Assembly: GCF_024721155.1 (NCBI RefSeq)
Contig: NZ_JAHVAP010000018.1
Coordinates: 1 to 64,000, forward strand
Length of the DNA stretch: 64,000 nt
Reading direction: 5' to 3'
Source of the DNA: Mucilaginibacter phenanthrenivorans
Lineage (GTDB): Bacteria; Bacteroidota; Bacteroidia; Sphingobacteriales; Sphingobacteriaceae
Part shown: positions 33,075 through 42,087 of the stretch, in pieces
Layout of the letters: every line of letters begins with the position of its first letter
How positions within the stretch are numbered: position 1 is the stretch's first letter
The notes under the pieces: generated by a model
What the model saw: the letters and a program-made list of their open reading frames with translations, nothing else
Told to the model about the DNA's origin: nothing
Databases searched by the model: none
Position numbers and translations under genes: made by a program

Positions 33075-35594
33075 ATGAACAGCATTAAATTCATCGCCGC
33101 ATTTTTATTTGTGGCTTCTGTTGCCGCTGCACAAACAGCACCTCCCAGCGACATCGCAACCATACAACAAAATTTCAAGAAACTTGACGTACTCGGCAGT
33201 GTGCTTTACGTAGCAGCCCACCCGGATGACGAAAATACCCGCCTGCTGGCCTACCTGGCACAGGAAAAGCATTACCGCACCGGCTACCTGTCAATGACGC
33301 GTGGCGATGGTGGGCAAAACCTGCTGGGCAATGAGCAGGGGGAGCTGTTAGGGTTGATCCGCACGCAGGAATTACTGGCAGCACGCCGGGTTGACGGTGC
33401 AGAACAATTTTTTACCCGGGCTAATGATTTTGGCTTTTCGAAGGGGCCGGAGGAAACATTGAAGATCTGGGATAAGGAAAAGGTGTTGAGCGATGTAGTT
33501 TGGGTGATCCGCAAGTTCAGGCCCGATGTGATTATTTGCAGGTTCCCTACCACCGGCGAAGGCGGACACGGGCATCATACCTCATCGGCAATTTTAGCGC
33601 AGGAGGCATTTGCCGCCGCTGCCGATCCGAAGCGTTTCCCGGAGCAATTGGCGTATGTACAGCCATGGCAGGCTAAAAGATTATTGTGGAACACCTTTAG
33701 TTTTGGCAGTGTTAATACCACCAGCCCTGACCAGTTTAAGATTGATGTGGGCGTTTATAACCCAACACTTGGCAAAGGCTACGGTGAATTGGCTGCCGAA
33801 AGCCGCAGTAATCATAAAACGCAGGGCTTCGGCTCTGCACGCCAACGCGGCAGCTCATTTGAATATTTCAAGACCATTTTGGGTGATGCCCCGCAAGCCG
33901 ATTTAATGGATGGCGTAAACACTACGTGGAAGCGCGTTAAAGGCGGTGAAGATATTGATGCAGGGATAAATATCATCCGCAAGAATTTCGATGCTGATAA
34001 ACCGCAGCAATCGGTGCCGGCCCTTGTGAAGCTGCTTGCTAAAGTTAGCCAGCTGACCGACGCTTACTGGCGCGCTCAAAAAACAAAAGAGCTTAACAAT
34101 TTAATAACTGCCTGCGCCGGACTATGGTTTGAAGCTTACGCTGCCGAGCCAACCTACGCCGTTGGCGGGCAAATAAGCATTCGTTCACAAATAATTAACA
34201 GGTATGGCTTAAATATTTCGCTCGATAAGCTAACGGTAATACAGCACCAGGATAATGCCGGCAACACCAAAGACTTTTTTGAGCCGGAAGCGCAGTATGA
34301 ATTGCCGGTAACCAATAAGACGATCCCGGCCAACGAGCTTCAAACAATCAGCAACGATTGTGTGGCCGGGGCTATTTCACAACCCTACTGGCTTGAGTCG
34401 CCTCACCCTATTGGTGTTTATTCCATTAGCAACGAGGGCAATATAGGCAACCCGGAAAACCCCGGCGCCCCAATAGTAAGGTTTGAGTTTTTGATAGAAG
34501 GCCGCCCGGTTGTAGCAGACCGAAAGCTGGAATTTAAATACGTTGATCCGGCTAAGGGCGAGATTTATCAACCTGTAGAGATCACGCCCCCAGTCACCGC
34601 TAACATAGTTGCCAAGGATTATATCTTCAACTCGAAGCAGCCGCAGAACATCGAAATAAAATTAAAGAGTTTCACCAAAGCATCAGGTAGTATCAGTTTA
34701 AAACCTTTGACGGGGTGGAAAATAAGCCCTGAGAAAATTGATTTTTCAGGCAAGGAAAAAGGCGATGAATGGTCAGCTGTTTTTATGGTGAGCCCAATGG
34801 ATGGTCAGCAAAAAACCGGCGTTTTGCTGGCTGTAACAACGGCTAATGGTAAACAATATGCATTGGGCCTACAGCGCATCAGGTATGATCACATCCCTAA
34901 TATCACCTTGTTCCCCCCATCGCAAACCAAACTCATTGATATCGACCTGAAAATTGCAGGCAAAAAAATTGGGTATATAGAAGGCGCAGGCGATCTTGTG
35001 CCCGAGGCATTGCGCCAGGTGGGGTATGATGTACATGAGCTGAGCGAAAAGGAGATAATGAACGGCGATCTTTCCGGCTATGATGCCATTGTTACCGGGG
35101 TGCGTGCCTACAACGTGAATGATCGTTTAGCCATTGAGCAGCCCAAATTGCTCGAATATGTAAAAAATGGCGGCAACCTGGTTGTTCAGTATAACAACAA
35201 CAACGGGCTGGTAACCAAGCAAATTGGTCCGTATCCATTCCGACCGGTTAACCAGCGGGTTACGGATGAAAATGCAAAGGTGACCATCCTGGATAAGCAA
35301 AACCCTATTGTAAACTACCCCAACACCATAACCCAGGACGATTTCAGCGGCTGGGTACAGGAACGCGGGCTTTATTTTGTAGGCGATATCGACCCTAAAT
35401 ATCAGCAGGTATTGCAAATGAACGATCCCGGCGAGGCGCCCAATAGTGGGGCGCTGATCACTGGCAATTACGGCGAGGGGCGATTTGTTTATACGTCACT
35501 GGCATTTTTCAGGCAATTGCCGGCGGGTGTTCCGGGGGCATATAAGCTGTTCATCAATTTGCTGAGCAAGCCAAAAACGCAGGTGAATCCATAA
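33075..35594 (+). CDS. Exported PIG-L family deacetylase-like protein
   Basis: The frame opens at 32943, but the ATG at 33075 gives a signal peptide (MNSIKFIAAFLFVASVAAAQ) and an 839-residue protein. The PIG-L/LmbE zinc motif is AHPDDENTR, with TRGDGGQN and GHGHHTSSA later in the domain. About 550 further residues form beta-rich and glutamine-amidotransferase-like regions (VTGVRAYNVNDRL, VQYNNNNG). It may deacetylate an N-acetylglucosamine-like sugar outside the cytoplasm. A TATATTTG -7 box lies five bases before the ATG, so the transcript may be leaderless. Confidence 0.9.
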   Translation: MNSIKFIAAFLFVASVAAAQTAPPSDIATIQQNFKKLDVLGSVLYVAAHPDDENTRLLAYLAQEKHYRTGYLSMTRGDGGQNLLGNEQGELLGLIRTQELLAARRVDGAEQFFTRANDFGFSKGPEETLKIWDKEKVLSDVVWVIRKFRPDVIICRFPTTGEGGHGHHTSSAILAQEAFAAAADPKRFPEQLAYVQPWQAKRLLWNTFSFGSVNTTSPDQFKIDVGVYNPTLGKGYGELAAESRSNHKTQGFGSARQRGSSFEYFKTILGDAPQADLMDGVNTTWKRVKGGEDIDAGINIIRKNFDADKPQQSVPALVKLLAKVSQLTDAYWRAQKTKELNNLITACAGLWFEAYAAEPTYAVGGQISIRSQIINRYGLNISLDKLTVIQHQDNAGNTKDFFEPEAQYELPVTNKTIPANELQTISNDCVAGAISQPYWLESPHPIGVYSISNEGNIGNPENPGAPIVRFEFLIEGRPVVADRKLEFKYVDPAKGEIYQPVEITPPVTANIVAKDYIFNSKQPQNIEIKLKSFTKASGSISLKPLTGWKISPEKIDFSGKEKGDEWSAVFMVSPMDGQQKTGVLLAVTTANGKQYALGLQRIRYDHIPNITLFPPSQTKLIDIDLKIAGKKIGYIEGAGDLVPEALRQVGYDVHELSEKEIMNGDLSGYDAIVTGVRAYNVNDRLAIEQPKLLEYVKNGGNLVVQYNNNNGLVTKQIGPYPFRPVNQRVTDENAKVTILDKQNPIVNYPNTITQDDFSGWVQERGLYFVGDIDPKYQQVLQMNDPGEAPNSGALITGNYGEGRFVYTSLAFFRQLPAGVPGAYKLFINLLSKPKTQVNP

Positions 35595-35601
35595 CGCAAA
35601 C

Positions 35602-35709
35602 TGTAGGGCCGTATCGCATACGCCCTCGCCGCGCGACGAATAATACAAATGAACTAGATAGCGTTGGTTGCCTGTATTGTGTATAAGGGCGTATGCGATA
35701 CGCCCCTAC
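35602..35709. repeat. GTAGGGGCGTATGCGATACGCCC-type inverted repeat, copy 1
   Basis: Arms 35602-35626 and 35686-35709 are inverted copies, both containing CGTATCGCATACGCCC or its complement. Copies 2 and 3 are at 40891-40966 and 49217-49300. Here the element follows the PIG-L gene. Open frames across it are repeat artefacts. Confidence 0.8.
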
Positions 35710-35798
35710 GGAAAAATAAACACCCCAAACAATTAACACTTCGCCTATTGCGATACATTATTTAATCTTTATTTTTGCTCCATAATAAATCGATTGTC

Positions 35799-35984
35799 AT
35801 GACACATCACGAAGAAGAAAAAAGCTACGATTACCTGTATTACCTGATAGGATTGCTGAGCGGCCTGTTTACAGGTGTAGTTATCGACTATACTGCCATT
35901 CTTATTCCAATTTTAGGCGTTGTGGGCCTGTTATTTGCGGGCTTTTTCCTGAACGTTTTCGTGAGAGGACGTGGCCAGGCCTGA
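35799..35984 (+). CDS. Small membrane protein before the symporter
   Basis: A 61-residue protein, starting at MTHHEEEKSYDYLYY (a TTG or ATG further up is less likely), with two helices: YYLIGLLSGLFTGVVIDYTA and LIPILGVVGLLFAGFFLNVF. It overlaps the next small gene by 14 bases, and that one overlaps the symporter. The three are thus one translational unit. Function is unknown; a role in symporter assembly is possible. Confidence 0.7.
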   Translation: MTHHEEEKSYDYLYYLIGLLSGLFTGVVIDYTAILIPILGVVGLLFAGFFLNVFVRGRGQA

Positions 35985-36096
35985 TCCTGAGCTGCCTGCA
36001 TTTATACGTAGCTGGAACCAGTTTTATGGCATTGTTGCCGGCTGGCTGGTCCTGCTAATTGTTGCTTTCTGGCTCATCACCATCATTTTTGAATGA
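35971..36096 (+). CDS. Symporter small accessory protein
   Basis: A 41-codon ORF with a GTG start, overlapping the end of the preceding small gene by 14 bases. It has a polar start (ARPDPELPAFIRSWNQF) and one membrane helix (WLVLLIVAFWLITIIF). Its stop TGA overlaps the ATG of the sodium:solute symporter (ATGA). Single-helix small partners are known for several symporters of this family, and size, topology and coupling fit that class. Confidence 0.72.
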   Translation: MARPDPELPAFIRSWNQFYGIVAGWLVLLIVAFWLITIIFE

Positions 36097-37787
36097 GCTT
36101 AACCGACTGGATCGTCCTTGGCGTTACGCTGCTTACCATTGTAATATATGGTGTATGGAAAAGTGGCGCCAACACAAATATCGATCAGTTCCTGATGGGC
36201 AACCGCTCCCTCCGCTGGTACCACGTGGGGCTGTCGGTAATGGCTACGCAAGCCAGTGCTATCACCTTTTTATCCGCACCCGGCCAGGCCTATTCCGATG
36301 GGATGCGCTTTGTGCAGTTCTACCTCGGCCTGCCGCTGGCCATGATCGTGCTCTGCGTTACATTCGTACCCATCTTTCATAAACTTAAGGTTTATACCGC
36401 TTACGAATTTTTAGAAAACCGTTTCGACCTCAAGACCCGTGCGCTAACGTCCTTTTTATTTTTGATCCAGCGCGGGCTGTCCACCGGCATCACCATTTAT
36501 GCGCCGTCCATTATCCTGTCGACCATCCTCAACATCAATACCGTTTATACCACGCTGTTTATTGGTTGCCTGGTAATATTCTACACCGTTTACGGCGGTA
36601 CTAAAGCCGTCTCGTATACGCAGCTGCTGCAAATGAGCATTATTTTTTTAGGGATGTTTTTTGCCGGGGCCATGGTGGTGCACCTGCTGCCCGATAATGT
36701 AGGTTTTGTTAAGGCCATTAAGCTGGGTGGTAAGCTGGGCCGTATGAACGTGATAGACTGGAAGTTTGACCCGAGCAACCGCTACAACGTTTGGAGCGGG
36801 TTGATCGGCGGTTTCTTTTTGCAGCTTTCCTATTTTGGTACCGACCAAAGCCAGGTGGGCCGCTATTTAACCGGCAGCTCCGTTGGGCAAAGCCGGATGG
36901 GGTTGATCATGAATGGGCTGCTCAAGATCCCGATGCAGTTTTTAATCCTACTGATAGGCGTGTTGGTTTTTGCATTTTACCAGTTTAACCGACCGCCCAT
37001 GTTTTTTAACCAGTACGAGGTAAAACAGGTAAAGGCAAGCAGCTATGCCGGGCAATATAATAAGCTTGAAGACCAATATACCGCAGTATTTGCCGCCCGT
37101 AAAAACAAGGCGGATGCACTGGTAAGGGCATTGGATGGAAACGACAAAATACAAATAAACCAGGCGCAACAGGACTTAAAAGTTGCCGATAAGCAAGCCG
37201 CTGACATCCGCAAGGAAGCCATCGGTATTATGAAAAAGAACAATGCCAAGGCAAATGAGGATGATACCAATTACGTGTTCCTTAACTTTGTTACGCATTA
37301 CCTGCCCCGTGGATTGATCGGTTTGTTAGTGGCTATTATATTTTTGGCCTCCATGGGCTCAACGGCAAGCGCATTAAACTCGCTGGCATCTACCAGTGTG
37401 GTTGATATTTATAAGCGCATCATCAACCCCGGCGCTACCGATAAAAACTACTTGTATGCCTCAAGGTTAGCCACCATTTTTTGGGGACTGGTTTGTATTG
37501 GGATGGCGCTTTACGCCAGCAAGGTTGGTAATTTGCTGGAGTATGTAAACCAGCTTGGTTCGTATGTATACGGTACCATATTGGGCGTGTTTGTGGTAGC
37601 CTTTTATTTAAAAAGGATAAGAGGCAACGCGGTATTTATAGCCGCTGTTATTACAGAGCTAACCATTTGCCTGCTGGGCGTTTTCGGGCTGGTTGCCTAT
37701 TTGTGGCTAAACGCGATAGGTTGTATTATGGTGATTGTAATTGCTGTGGGCATTAACCCGTTATTTCCTGAGAAGCGGTTAAACTAA
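36093..37787 (+). CDS. Sodium:solute symporter (SSS family)
   Basis: A 564-residue protein with about 13 membrane helices. Family features are SVMATQASAITFLSAPGQAY near the start, GYDQS-like FGTDQSQVGRYL in the middle and ASMGSTASALNSLAS near the sodium site. A charged soluble loop of about 80 residues (near 330-410) contains RALDGNDKIQINQAQ. The substrate is unknown: sugar, sialic acid or carboxylic acid. It is the last gene of the three-gene set. Confidence 0.93.
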   Translation: MSLTDWIVLGVTLLTIVIYGVWKSGANTNIDQFLMGNRSLRWYHVGLSVMATQASAITFLSAPGQAYSDGMRFVQFYLGLPLAMIVLCVTFVPIFHKLKVYTAYEFLENRFDLKTRALTSFLFLIQRGLSTGITIYAPSIILSTILNINTVYTTLFIGCLVIFYTVYGGTKAVSYTQLLQMSIIFLGMFFAGAMVVHLLPDNVGFVKAIKLGGKLGRMNVIDWKFDPSNRYNVWSGLIGGFFLQLSYFGTDQSQVGRYLTGSSVGQSRMGLIMNGLLKIPMQFLILLIGVLVFAFYQFNRPPMFFNQYEVKQVKASSYAGQYNKLEDQYTAVFAARKNKADALVRALDGNDKIQINQAQQDLKVADKQAADIRKEAIGIMKKNNAKANEDDTNYVFLNFVTHYLPRGLIGLLVAIIFLASMGSTASALNSLASTSVVDIYKRIINPGATDKNYLYASRLATIFWGLVCIGMALYASKVGNLLEYVNQLGSYVYGTILGVFVVAFYLKRIRGNAVFIAAVITELTICLLGVFGLVAYLWLNAIGCIMVIVIAVGINPLFPEKRLN

Positions 37788-37918
37788 GATTTTTAAGATT
37801 AATAGGATTTTAGGATGCTTTTCTTTTTTTGAACCATGATTCGCTTGATTTAAGGATGACAGGATTGTTAGCTTTATTAGCATCAAGTAATCCTAAAATC
37901 CTTTAATCATCGTTCAAA
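37788..37918. repeat. AAGATTTTTAAGATTAATAGG inverted element, family P
   Basis: The left arm, AGGATTTTAGGAT at 37803-37815, faces ATCCTAAAATCCTTTAATC at 37889-37907. The centre includes GAACCATGATTCGCTTGATT. This is the widely seen GGATTAAAGGATT element type of Bacteroidota. It separates convergent symporter and YnfA genes. Confidence 0.7.
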
Positions 37919-37920
37919 AA

Positions 37921-38250
37921 CTAACGACGCGGCATATAGATAATTATACAGGCGCCTATCAACGCTATTGCGGCTCCGATAATATCATATTTATCGGGTT
38001 TAAAGCCATCTACCTTCCAGGCCCACAGCAGGGCCATTACAATGAAGATGCCGCCGTAGGTGGCGTAAACCCGGCCGAAGTTAGCAGTTTGCCAGGTGGC
38101 TACGACACCGTAGAGCACCAGCACCAACCCGCCGATGATGCCGTACCAAACAGGCTTATCTGATTTTAACCACAGCCAGATCAAATAGCCGCCGCCAATT
38201 TCGCACAGCCCGGCTAATACGAAAAGACTTAACGATTTAATGATGCTCAA
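37921..38250 (-). CDS. YnfA family membrane protein
   Basis: A 109-residue protein with four helices and the YnfA (UPF0060) signatures CEIGGGYLIWLWL, GGLVLVLYGVVATWQ and ANFGRVYATYGG. Members are small inner-membrane proteins related to SMR-like transporters; the role is uncertain. It is monocistronic. Confidence 0.93.
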   Translation of the reverse strand: MSIIKSLSLFVLAGLCEIGGGYLIWLWLKSDKPVWYGIIGGLVLVLYGVVATWQTANFGRVYATYGGIFIVMALLWAWKVDGFKPDKYDIIGAAIALIGACIIIYMPRR

Positions 38251-38336
38251 ATTTTTATTGGGAAAAGATTAAAAAAAATCCGCCTGGCCCGGCAACGTTT
38301 GCCATAATTCCATTTTCTGGAAAAGAAGTCCCAAAA

Positions 38337-39188
38337 TTAACTTTTAGCCTGGTCAATAACGGCTTGATTTAGCCTCACATATTCATCGTCGTTACTTGCC
38401 TTTGCCATGTCGACACCTTGTTGGGCAGCTTTGATTGCGGCTTCCTTATCGCCCATTTTAAGGCGGATGCGGGCTTCCCATAGCTTAAACCATGAACCTT
38501 CAGGTTCCACCTTTTGCGCCTCAAGGGCCCATTTCAATGCGATGTTTAAATCCTTATTATTTTCATAATAATACTGTATGGCATTAAAGTAATAAGGCTT
38601 GCGGTCGCCCCTCATTAGTTTATCAATGTTGGCCATTATCTTCGCGTCATCATCCGTATTTAGCTTAATATATACTGCGGTATGATCCCACACCAGGTGC
38701 AGATCGGCAGAATGCGTGGTTTCATTTGCAAATTGAATAGTGAAGCTTTCGCGTTTTTCAGCAAGGTAGATAGGCTTTATCGTAAAACGCAAAAGGTCGT
38801 CGGCTTGCTTGTAGTCGTAAGCGCCCCATTGCTTTGCGGTTTTATTTAAAATAATTGTCCACTCATCCTTATCAGGAATACTGAAAAGAGAATAAGTTCC
38901 GGCAGGTACCTTGTGCCCCTCTATTATCACGTTTTCTGTAAAGCTTATGGTGGTAGCGGCATTTGCGCCGGTGCGCCAAACCTGCCCGTAAGGGTTTATT
39001 CCGCCAAAAATAACCCGCCCTTTAACGGCTGGCCTTGAATAAGTTATGGTGATTTTGCCTAAGCCAAAATCCTGAATAATGGTTTGTGTAGGGCTCGCCT
39101 CCGGAATACGTGGAGCCTGCGCGTTGCTTTTACAACAAATGCCTGTTAAAAATATAACAAGTAGTAGGTATAGGTATTGCTTTTTCAT
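38337..39188 (-). CDS. DUF2911 exported protein
   Basis: The ATG at 39188 gives a signal peptide (MKKQYLYLLLVIFLTGICCK) and a 283-residue protein; a longer start at 39206 is possible. The DUF2911 core includes ITYSRPAVKGRVIFGG and PYGQVWRTGANAATTISF, with WTIILNKTAKQWGAYDY later. The C-terminal 100 residues are helical, TPR-like repeats (WALEAQKVEPEG, RLKMGDKEAAIKAAQ). Function is unknown; it is presumably periplasmic. Confidence 0.9.
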   Translation of the reverse strand: MKKQYLYLLLVIFLTGICCKSNAQAPRIPEASPTQTIIQDFGLGKITITYSRPAVKGRVIFGGINPYGQVWRTGANAATTISFTENVIIEGHKVPAGTYSLFSIPDKDEWTIILNKTAKQWGAYDYKQADDLLRFTIKPIYLAEKRESFTIQFANETTHSADLHLVWDHTAVYIKLNTDDDAKIMANIDKLMRGDRKPYYFNAIQYYYENNKDLNIALKWALEAQKVEPEGSWFKLWEARIRLKMGDKEAAIKAAQQGVDMAKASNDDEYVRLNQAVIDQAKS

Positions 39189-39395
39189 GGTTGGAATGGT
39201 TGTCATGTCGGAATTAAGATCAAAAGTAAGGAACCGGGGGTAAAGACAAATCTTTCTGAAAAACAAACCTGTTAGCTCATATTTAACCAACTACGTTCTT
39301 TTTCATCTTGACTCTTGTCTCTTGCTTCTTGACTTTTAACGTACTGCTAAGTTATTAATTGTCGCTTTATTATAATATCAGACTTGAAAATATTA

Positions 39396-39403
39396 CAAAG
39401 GTA
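39396..39403 (-). promoter_or_regulatory. -7 box for the DUF2911 gene
   Basis: On the minus strand TACCTTTG matches TAnnTTTG exactly. It lies about 200 bases above the DUF2911 start, implying a long 5' leader. The long leader includes an AAGTCAAGAAGCAAGAGACA stretch akin to 19085-19190. Confidence 0.4.
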
Positions 39404-39414
39404 AAGTCGCATAA

Positions 39415-39638
39415 AAAAATAAAAGCCCCCCACACTTGCTGCGGGGGACTTTCAACCTAAACCTTATCACAATTGAACTGGTGAGTACCAGTCCGCATAT
39501 TGTTTATCAATTACTGTACCAAATAATATGCGGTGAAATATATTCTGCCAAAAAGCCTGTATGACAAAGGTGCGTTATATGCTTTTTAAATGTACCGCAG
39601 GGTATACATCAATAAAAACGTGTTGTTTTTTTTATACA
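39415..39638 (-). other. Structured gap after the anti-sigma gene, possible small RNA with terminator
   Basis: On the minus strand this gap shows CCGCATATT...AATATGCGG (9-bp arms, about 23-base spacer), then ACTGGTACTCACCAGT (6-bp hairpin), then AAGTCCCCC...GGGGGGCTT (9-bp stem, one wobble pair) with a T-run at its end. Three ordered hairpins ending in a terminator would suit a small RNA of about 120 nt or a long 3' UTR. No gene is seen in it. Confidence 0.4.
39423..39452 (-). terminator. Terminator hairpin below the anti-sigma gene
   Basis: AAGTCCCCC and GGGGGGCTT arms on the minus strand with an 11-base loop, followed by TTTTATTTTTTTA. Confidence 0.8.
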
Positions 39639-40148
39639 CTACTTGATCTGTTTTGCAACATTTTTTCGACGCAGAAAGGTGTCGAACAAAAACAAGCCAA
39701 GCACTACGTCGAAAAACAGGAAGCCCTCAACAATTGGCTTTGATATGCTGCTGCTTATCTGCGGAACCTTAAAGTCAACCGGCACCTTTGCCGCAACATC
39801 CGGCAAGCTCTGGGCCGACCAGTTAAAACTAACCAGGGTATAGGTAATGAACCCCGCCAGGGCAATAATAAAGAATAAGGCTATCCCCATAATTATCCGC
39901 TTGTTGATAGCGGCCTTAAGCGGCACCTGCGCATTTTCGGTGCGGATGGCCTCAATTACATTGTACGTAAAAGCCATAGGCGGCTCGTCAAGCTCAATGG
40001 CTGAAAACTCATTGTTAAGCGCCAGCAATTCCTGGTATTTGAGGCGATAGGCTTCATCGCTTGCGATAAGCTTTACAATGGCGCTTTGCTCATCCGGCGT
40101 GCAATTGCCGTCAATGTAGTTCCAAAGTTGTTCTTCTATATGATTCAT
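39639..40148 (-). CDS. Putative anti-sigma factor (membrane)
   Basis: A 169-residue protein whose N-terminal segment (MNHIEEQLWNYIDGNCTPDEQ) resembles anti-sigma domains, followed by two helices (about residues 87-106 and 145-160). Its start overlaps the stop of the sigma factor gene by four bases (ATGA). The pairing strongly suggests that it binds and holds the sigma factor at the membrane. The Cys-His zinc pattern of ZAS proteins is incomplete. Confidence 0.78.
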   Translation of the reverse strand: MNHIEEQLWNYIDGNCTPDEQSAIVKLIASDEAYRLKYQELLALNNEFSAIELDEPPMAFTYNVIEAIRTENAQVPLKAAINKRIIMGIALFFIIALAGFITYTLVSFNWSAQSLPDVAAKVPVDFKVPQISSSISKPIVEGFLFFDVVLGLFLFDTFLRRKNVAKQIK

Positions 40149-40726
40149 ATCAGTTCCTTTGCTTCATGTTTTAAATTGCGTTCCAGCTTGTCTTTTAAAC
40201 GCTGGCGCGCCCTGAATAATTTTACCTTCACCGTATTGGCCTCCATGCCCAGCGCCTGCCCTATTTCCTCCAGCGATTGTTCGCCTTTGTAAAACATGGT
40301 TATTATGGCAGCATCGTCGGGCAAAAGCTGTTCAATGGCCTGGTTAAGATAAAAAGACCTCGACTTATTTTCCGCATTGTTAACGTCATAAGCCGAAGAT
40401 TGGCTTTCTACCTGTATAAAAGTGCCTTCGTCATCAATCGAGTCAGTGTCCACCCGCTTCTTCCGCAAAAATGTCATGGCAGTGGTATACACAATACTAT
40501 AAAGCCACGTACTGAACTTTGCCTGCCTTTGGAACGTTGATAACGAGCGGTATGCCTTTATAAAGCAATCCTGCGCAATCTCCTCGGCATCTTCCCGTCC
40601 CTTTGCAAAACGCATGGCCAGCGTAAACACAAAGCGCTGGTGCCGCTTAACCAAATCGGCATACGCCGACTGGTTTCCCGCCAGTACCTGGTCTATCAAC
40701 TCTATATCCGAAAGCTTGCTTTGCAT
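40145..40726 (-). CDS. ECF RNA polymerase sigma factor
   Basis: A 193-residue sigma-70-family factor with region 2 (LVKRHQRFVFTLAMRF, AEEIAQDCFIKAYR, STWLYSIVYTTAMTFL) and region 4 (QSLEEIGQALGMEANTVKVKLFRARQRL). It should direct RNA polymerase to a specific promoter set, checked by the membrane protein encoded downstream. Its promoter region is a repeat-rich gap of 369 bases with a TATCTTTA -7-like box. Confidence 0.94.
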   Translation of the reverse strand: MQSKLSDIELIDQVLAGNQSAYADLVKRHQRFVFTLAMRFAKGREDAEEIAQDCFIKAYRSLSTFQRQAKFSTWLYSIVYTTAMTFLRKKRVDTDSIDDEGTFIQVESQSSAYDVNNAENKSRSFYLNQAIEQLLPDDAAIITMFYKGEQSLEEIGQALGMEANTVKVKLFRARQRLKDKLERNLKHEAKELI

Positions 40727-40800
40727 TTATATAGATCTCTGACGATGTATTATCAGTTGAGGTTACACTGTTTTGTAAAGATAGTTGTTTTTGGTTGTGT

Positions 40801-40865
40801 AAAGTTGTAACGGTTGTAGTTGTTGTAGGGGTTGTAATGGTTGTAGTTGTTGTAAGAGTTGTAAT
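40801..40865. repeat. TTGTAG-rich low-complexity repeat
   Basis: GTTGTAGTTGTTGTA units recur two to three times, matching 17185-17205. It lies in the 369-base gap before the DUF6249 gene and holds no gene. Confidence 0.55.
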
Positions 40866-40890
40866 AGCAAATAATATTTATCCGATTTCC

Positions 40891-40966
40891 GTAGGGGCGT
40901 ATTGCATACGCCCTTGACACCAGTTGGGTTGAAATATTGTATAGGGCGTATGCAATACGCCCCTAC
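40891..40966. repeat. GTAGGGGCGTATTGCATACGCCC-type inverted repeat, copy 2
   Basis: Arms 40891-40914 and 40943-40966 are near-exact inverted copies. It belongs to the family at 35602-35709 and 49217-49300; the spacer here is shorter (28 bases). It lies between the divergent sigma factor and DUF6249 genes. Confidence 0.8.
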
Positions 40967-41095
40967 AAACAAACATTTACAACTTTTTTCAATCTATGTG
41001 TAACCTCTTTAAAAATCATGTGGTCATAGCTTACAAATACACCATAATGGTGCTTTAAACAAAAACAAATTATTAAAAATTAAGAATTAAATATC

Positions 41096-41485
41096 ATGGA
41101 AGATCACGCAAAAGAACTTGGAGTAATGGTGGCAATTATAGTGCCTTTAGCCTTATTCGCAATGATTTTTGGAATTGTTTACCTTGCCAAACGCGAAAGA
41201 ATGGCAATGATTGAACGCGGTATGGATCCGCGCAGGTACAAAGTTCAATCGGCTCCTTTTCTAAACTTAAAATGGGGTTTATTAATGATAGGCGCAGGCC
41301 TGGGCTTATTTTTGGCTTACGTTTTAGATAATACCTTGTTTGCCCACATCGCACACCGGTTTGATGACGACGGCAACCCCGCTATCTATTTTTCACTGAT
41401 TGCGATATTCGGCGGCCTGGGTTTGTTTATCTCTTATCTTATTGAGAAGAAGGAGAATGATAAAGGCGGAGATAAGTTAGATTAA
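41096..41485 (+). CDS. DUF6249 membrane protein
   Basis: A 129-residue protein with three helices: MVAIIVPLALFAMIFGIVYL, a second in KWGLLMIGAGLGLFLAYVL and a third in FSLIAIFGGLGLFISYLIE. Between the first two lies AKRERMAMIERGMDP, the DUF6249 hallmark. It is divergent from the ECF sigma/anti-sigma pair, and such genes are often sigma-linked. Function is unknown. Confidence 0.86.
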   Translation: MEDHAKELGVMVAIIVPLALFAMIFGIVYLAKRERMAMIERGMDPRRYKVQSAPFLNLKWGLLMIGAGLGLFLAYVLDNTLFAHIAHRFDDDGNPAIYFSLIAIFGGLGLFISYLIEKKENDKGGDKLD

Positions 41486-41577
41486 GTTGATTTGGTGAGT
41501 GGTTGATTATTTAGTTGAGAAATAACATAGGACAGGCAAACTTAATCAACCCAATCTAACTCAATCAACCTACTCAA

Positions 41578-42087
41578 CTATAAATAACGCTCCTTCAAAA
41601 TATTCCAGTGATGCTGCTCGTGCCCTGCAATCATATAGGCATAAGCGCGAACAGAAAAGGGACTGCCGCTGGCAATTCCTTTTTGCATGGACTGCTGTTC
41701 TGTTAACGACTTGAACAGGTAAATGCTCGATTCACGAATTGTTTTAAATTCATTTGCAAGGTCTTCAAGCGGGCGGCTGTTAAAGGTCGCCTGCTCCATA
41801 TACACATCCTGGTCGAAACCCGGCAGCGTTATCGACTCGCGCGAGAAAACCAGTGCCCGGTAAGCAAACACTCTTTCGGTATCGGCCATGTGGCCCAGCA
41901 CCTGCTTAATGGTCCATTTGCCATCGGCATAAGCATGCTTGGCTTTTTCATCGCCTAAACTGGTAAATAATTTGTAGCTTTCTTCCTGCTGGCGTTTAAA
42001 GATGTCTAAAATTGGCTCATCGCCCACCAGCTTTACATAGCGGCCGGCATATTCCGAATACTCATCGGGATTTGGTCTGTTTATCAT
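41578..42087 (-). CDS. DinB family protein
   Basis: A 169-residue DinB-fold four-helix protein. Metal-binding His residues are in GHMADTERV and AGHEQHHWN. Members are metal-dependent thiol transferases or hydrolases of unknown substrate. It overlaps the preceding kinase by 26 bases, so it is translationally coupled to it. Confidence 0.92.
   Translation of the reverse strand: MINRPNPDEYSEYAGRYVKLVGDEPILDIFKRQQEESYKLFTSLGDEKAKHAYADGKWTIKQVLGHMADTERVFAYRALVFSRESITLPGFDQDVYMEQATFNSRPLEDLANEFKTIRESSIYLFKSLTEQQSMQKGIASGSPFSVRAYAYMIAGHEQHHWNILKERYL

Noticed and set aside
35554..35739. Open frames over the GTAGGGGCGTAT elements, also near 40763 and 48916
   Set aside because: They are read from inverted repeats or antisense to genes, and similar peptide strings only reflect the shared repeat.
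39423..39452. Terminator before the DUF2911 gene as a third attenuator
   Set aside because: No leader ORF with biased codons precedes it, and it is about 235 bases from the gene with a -7 box in between.
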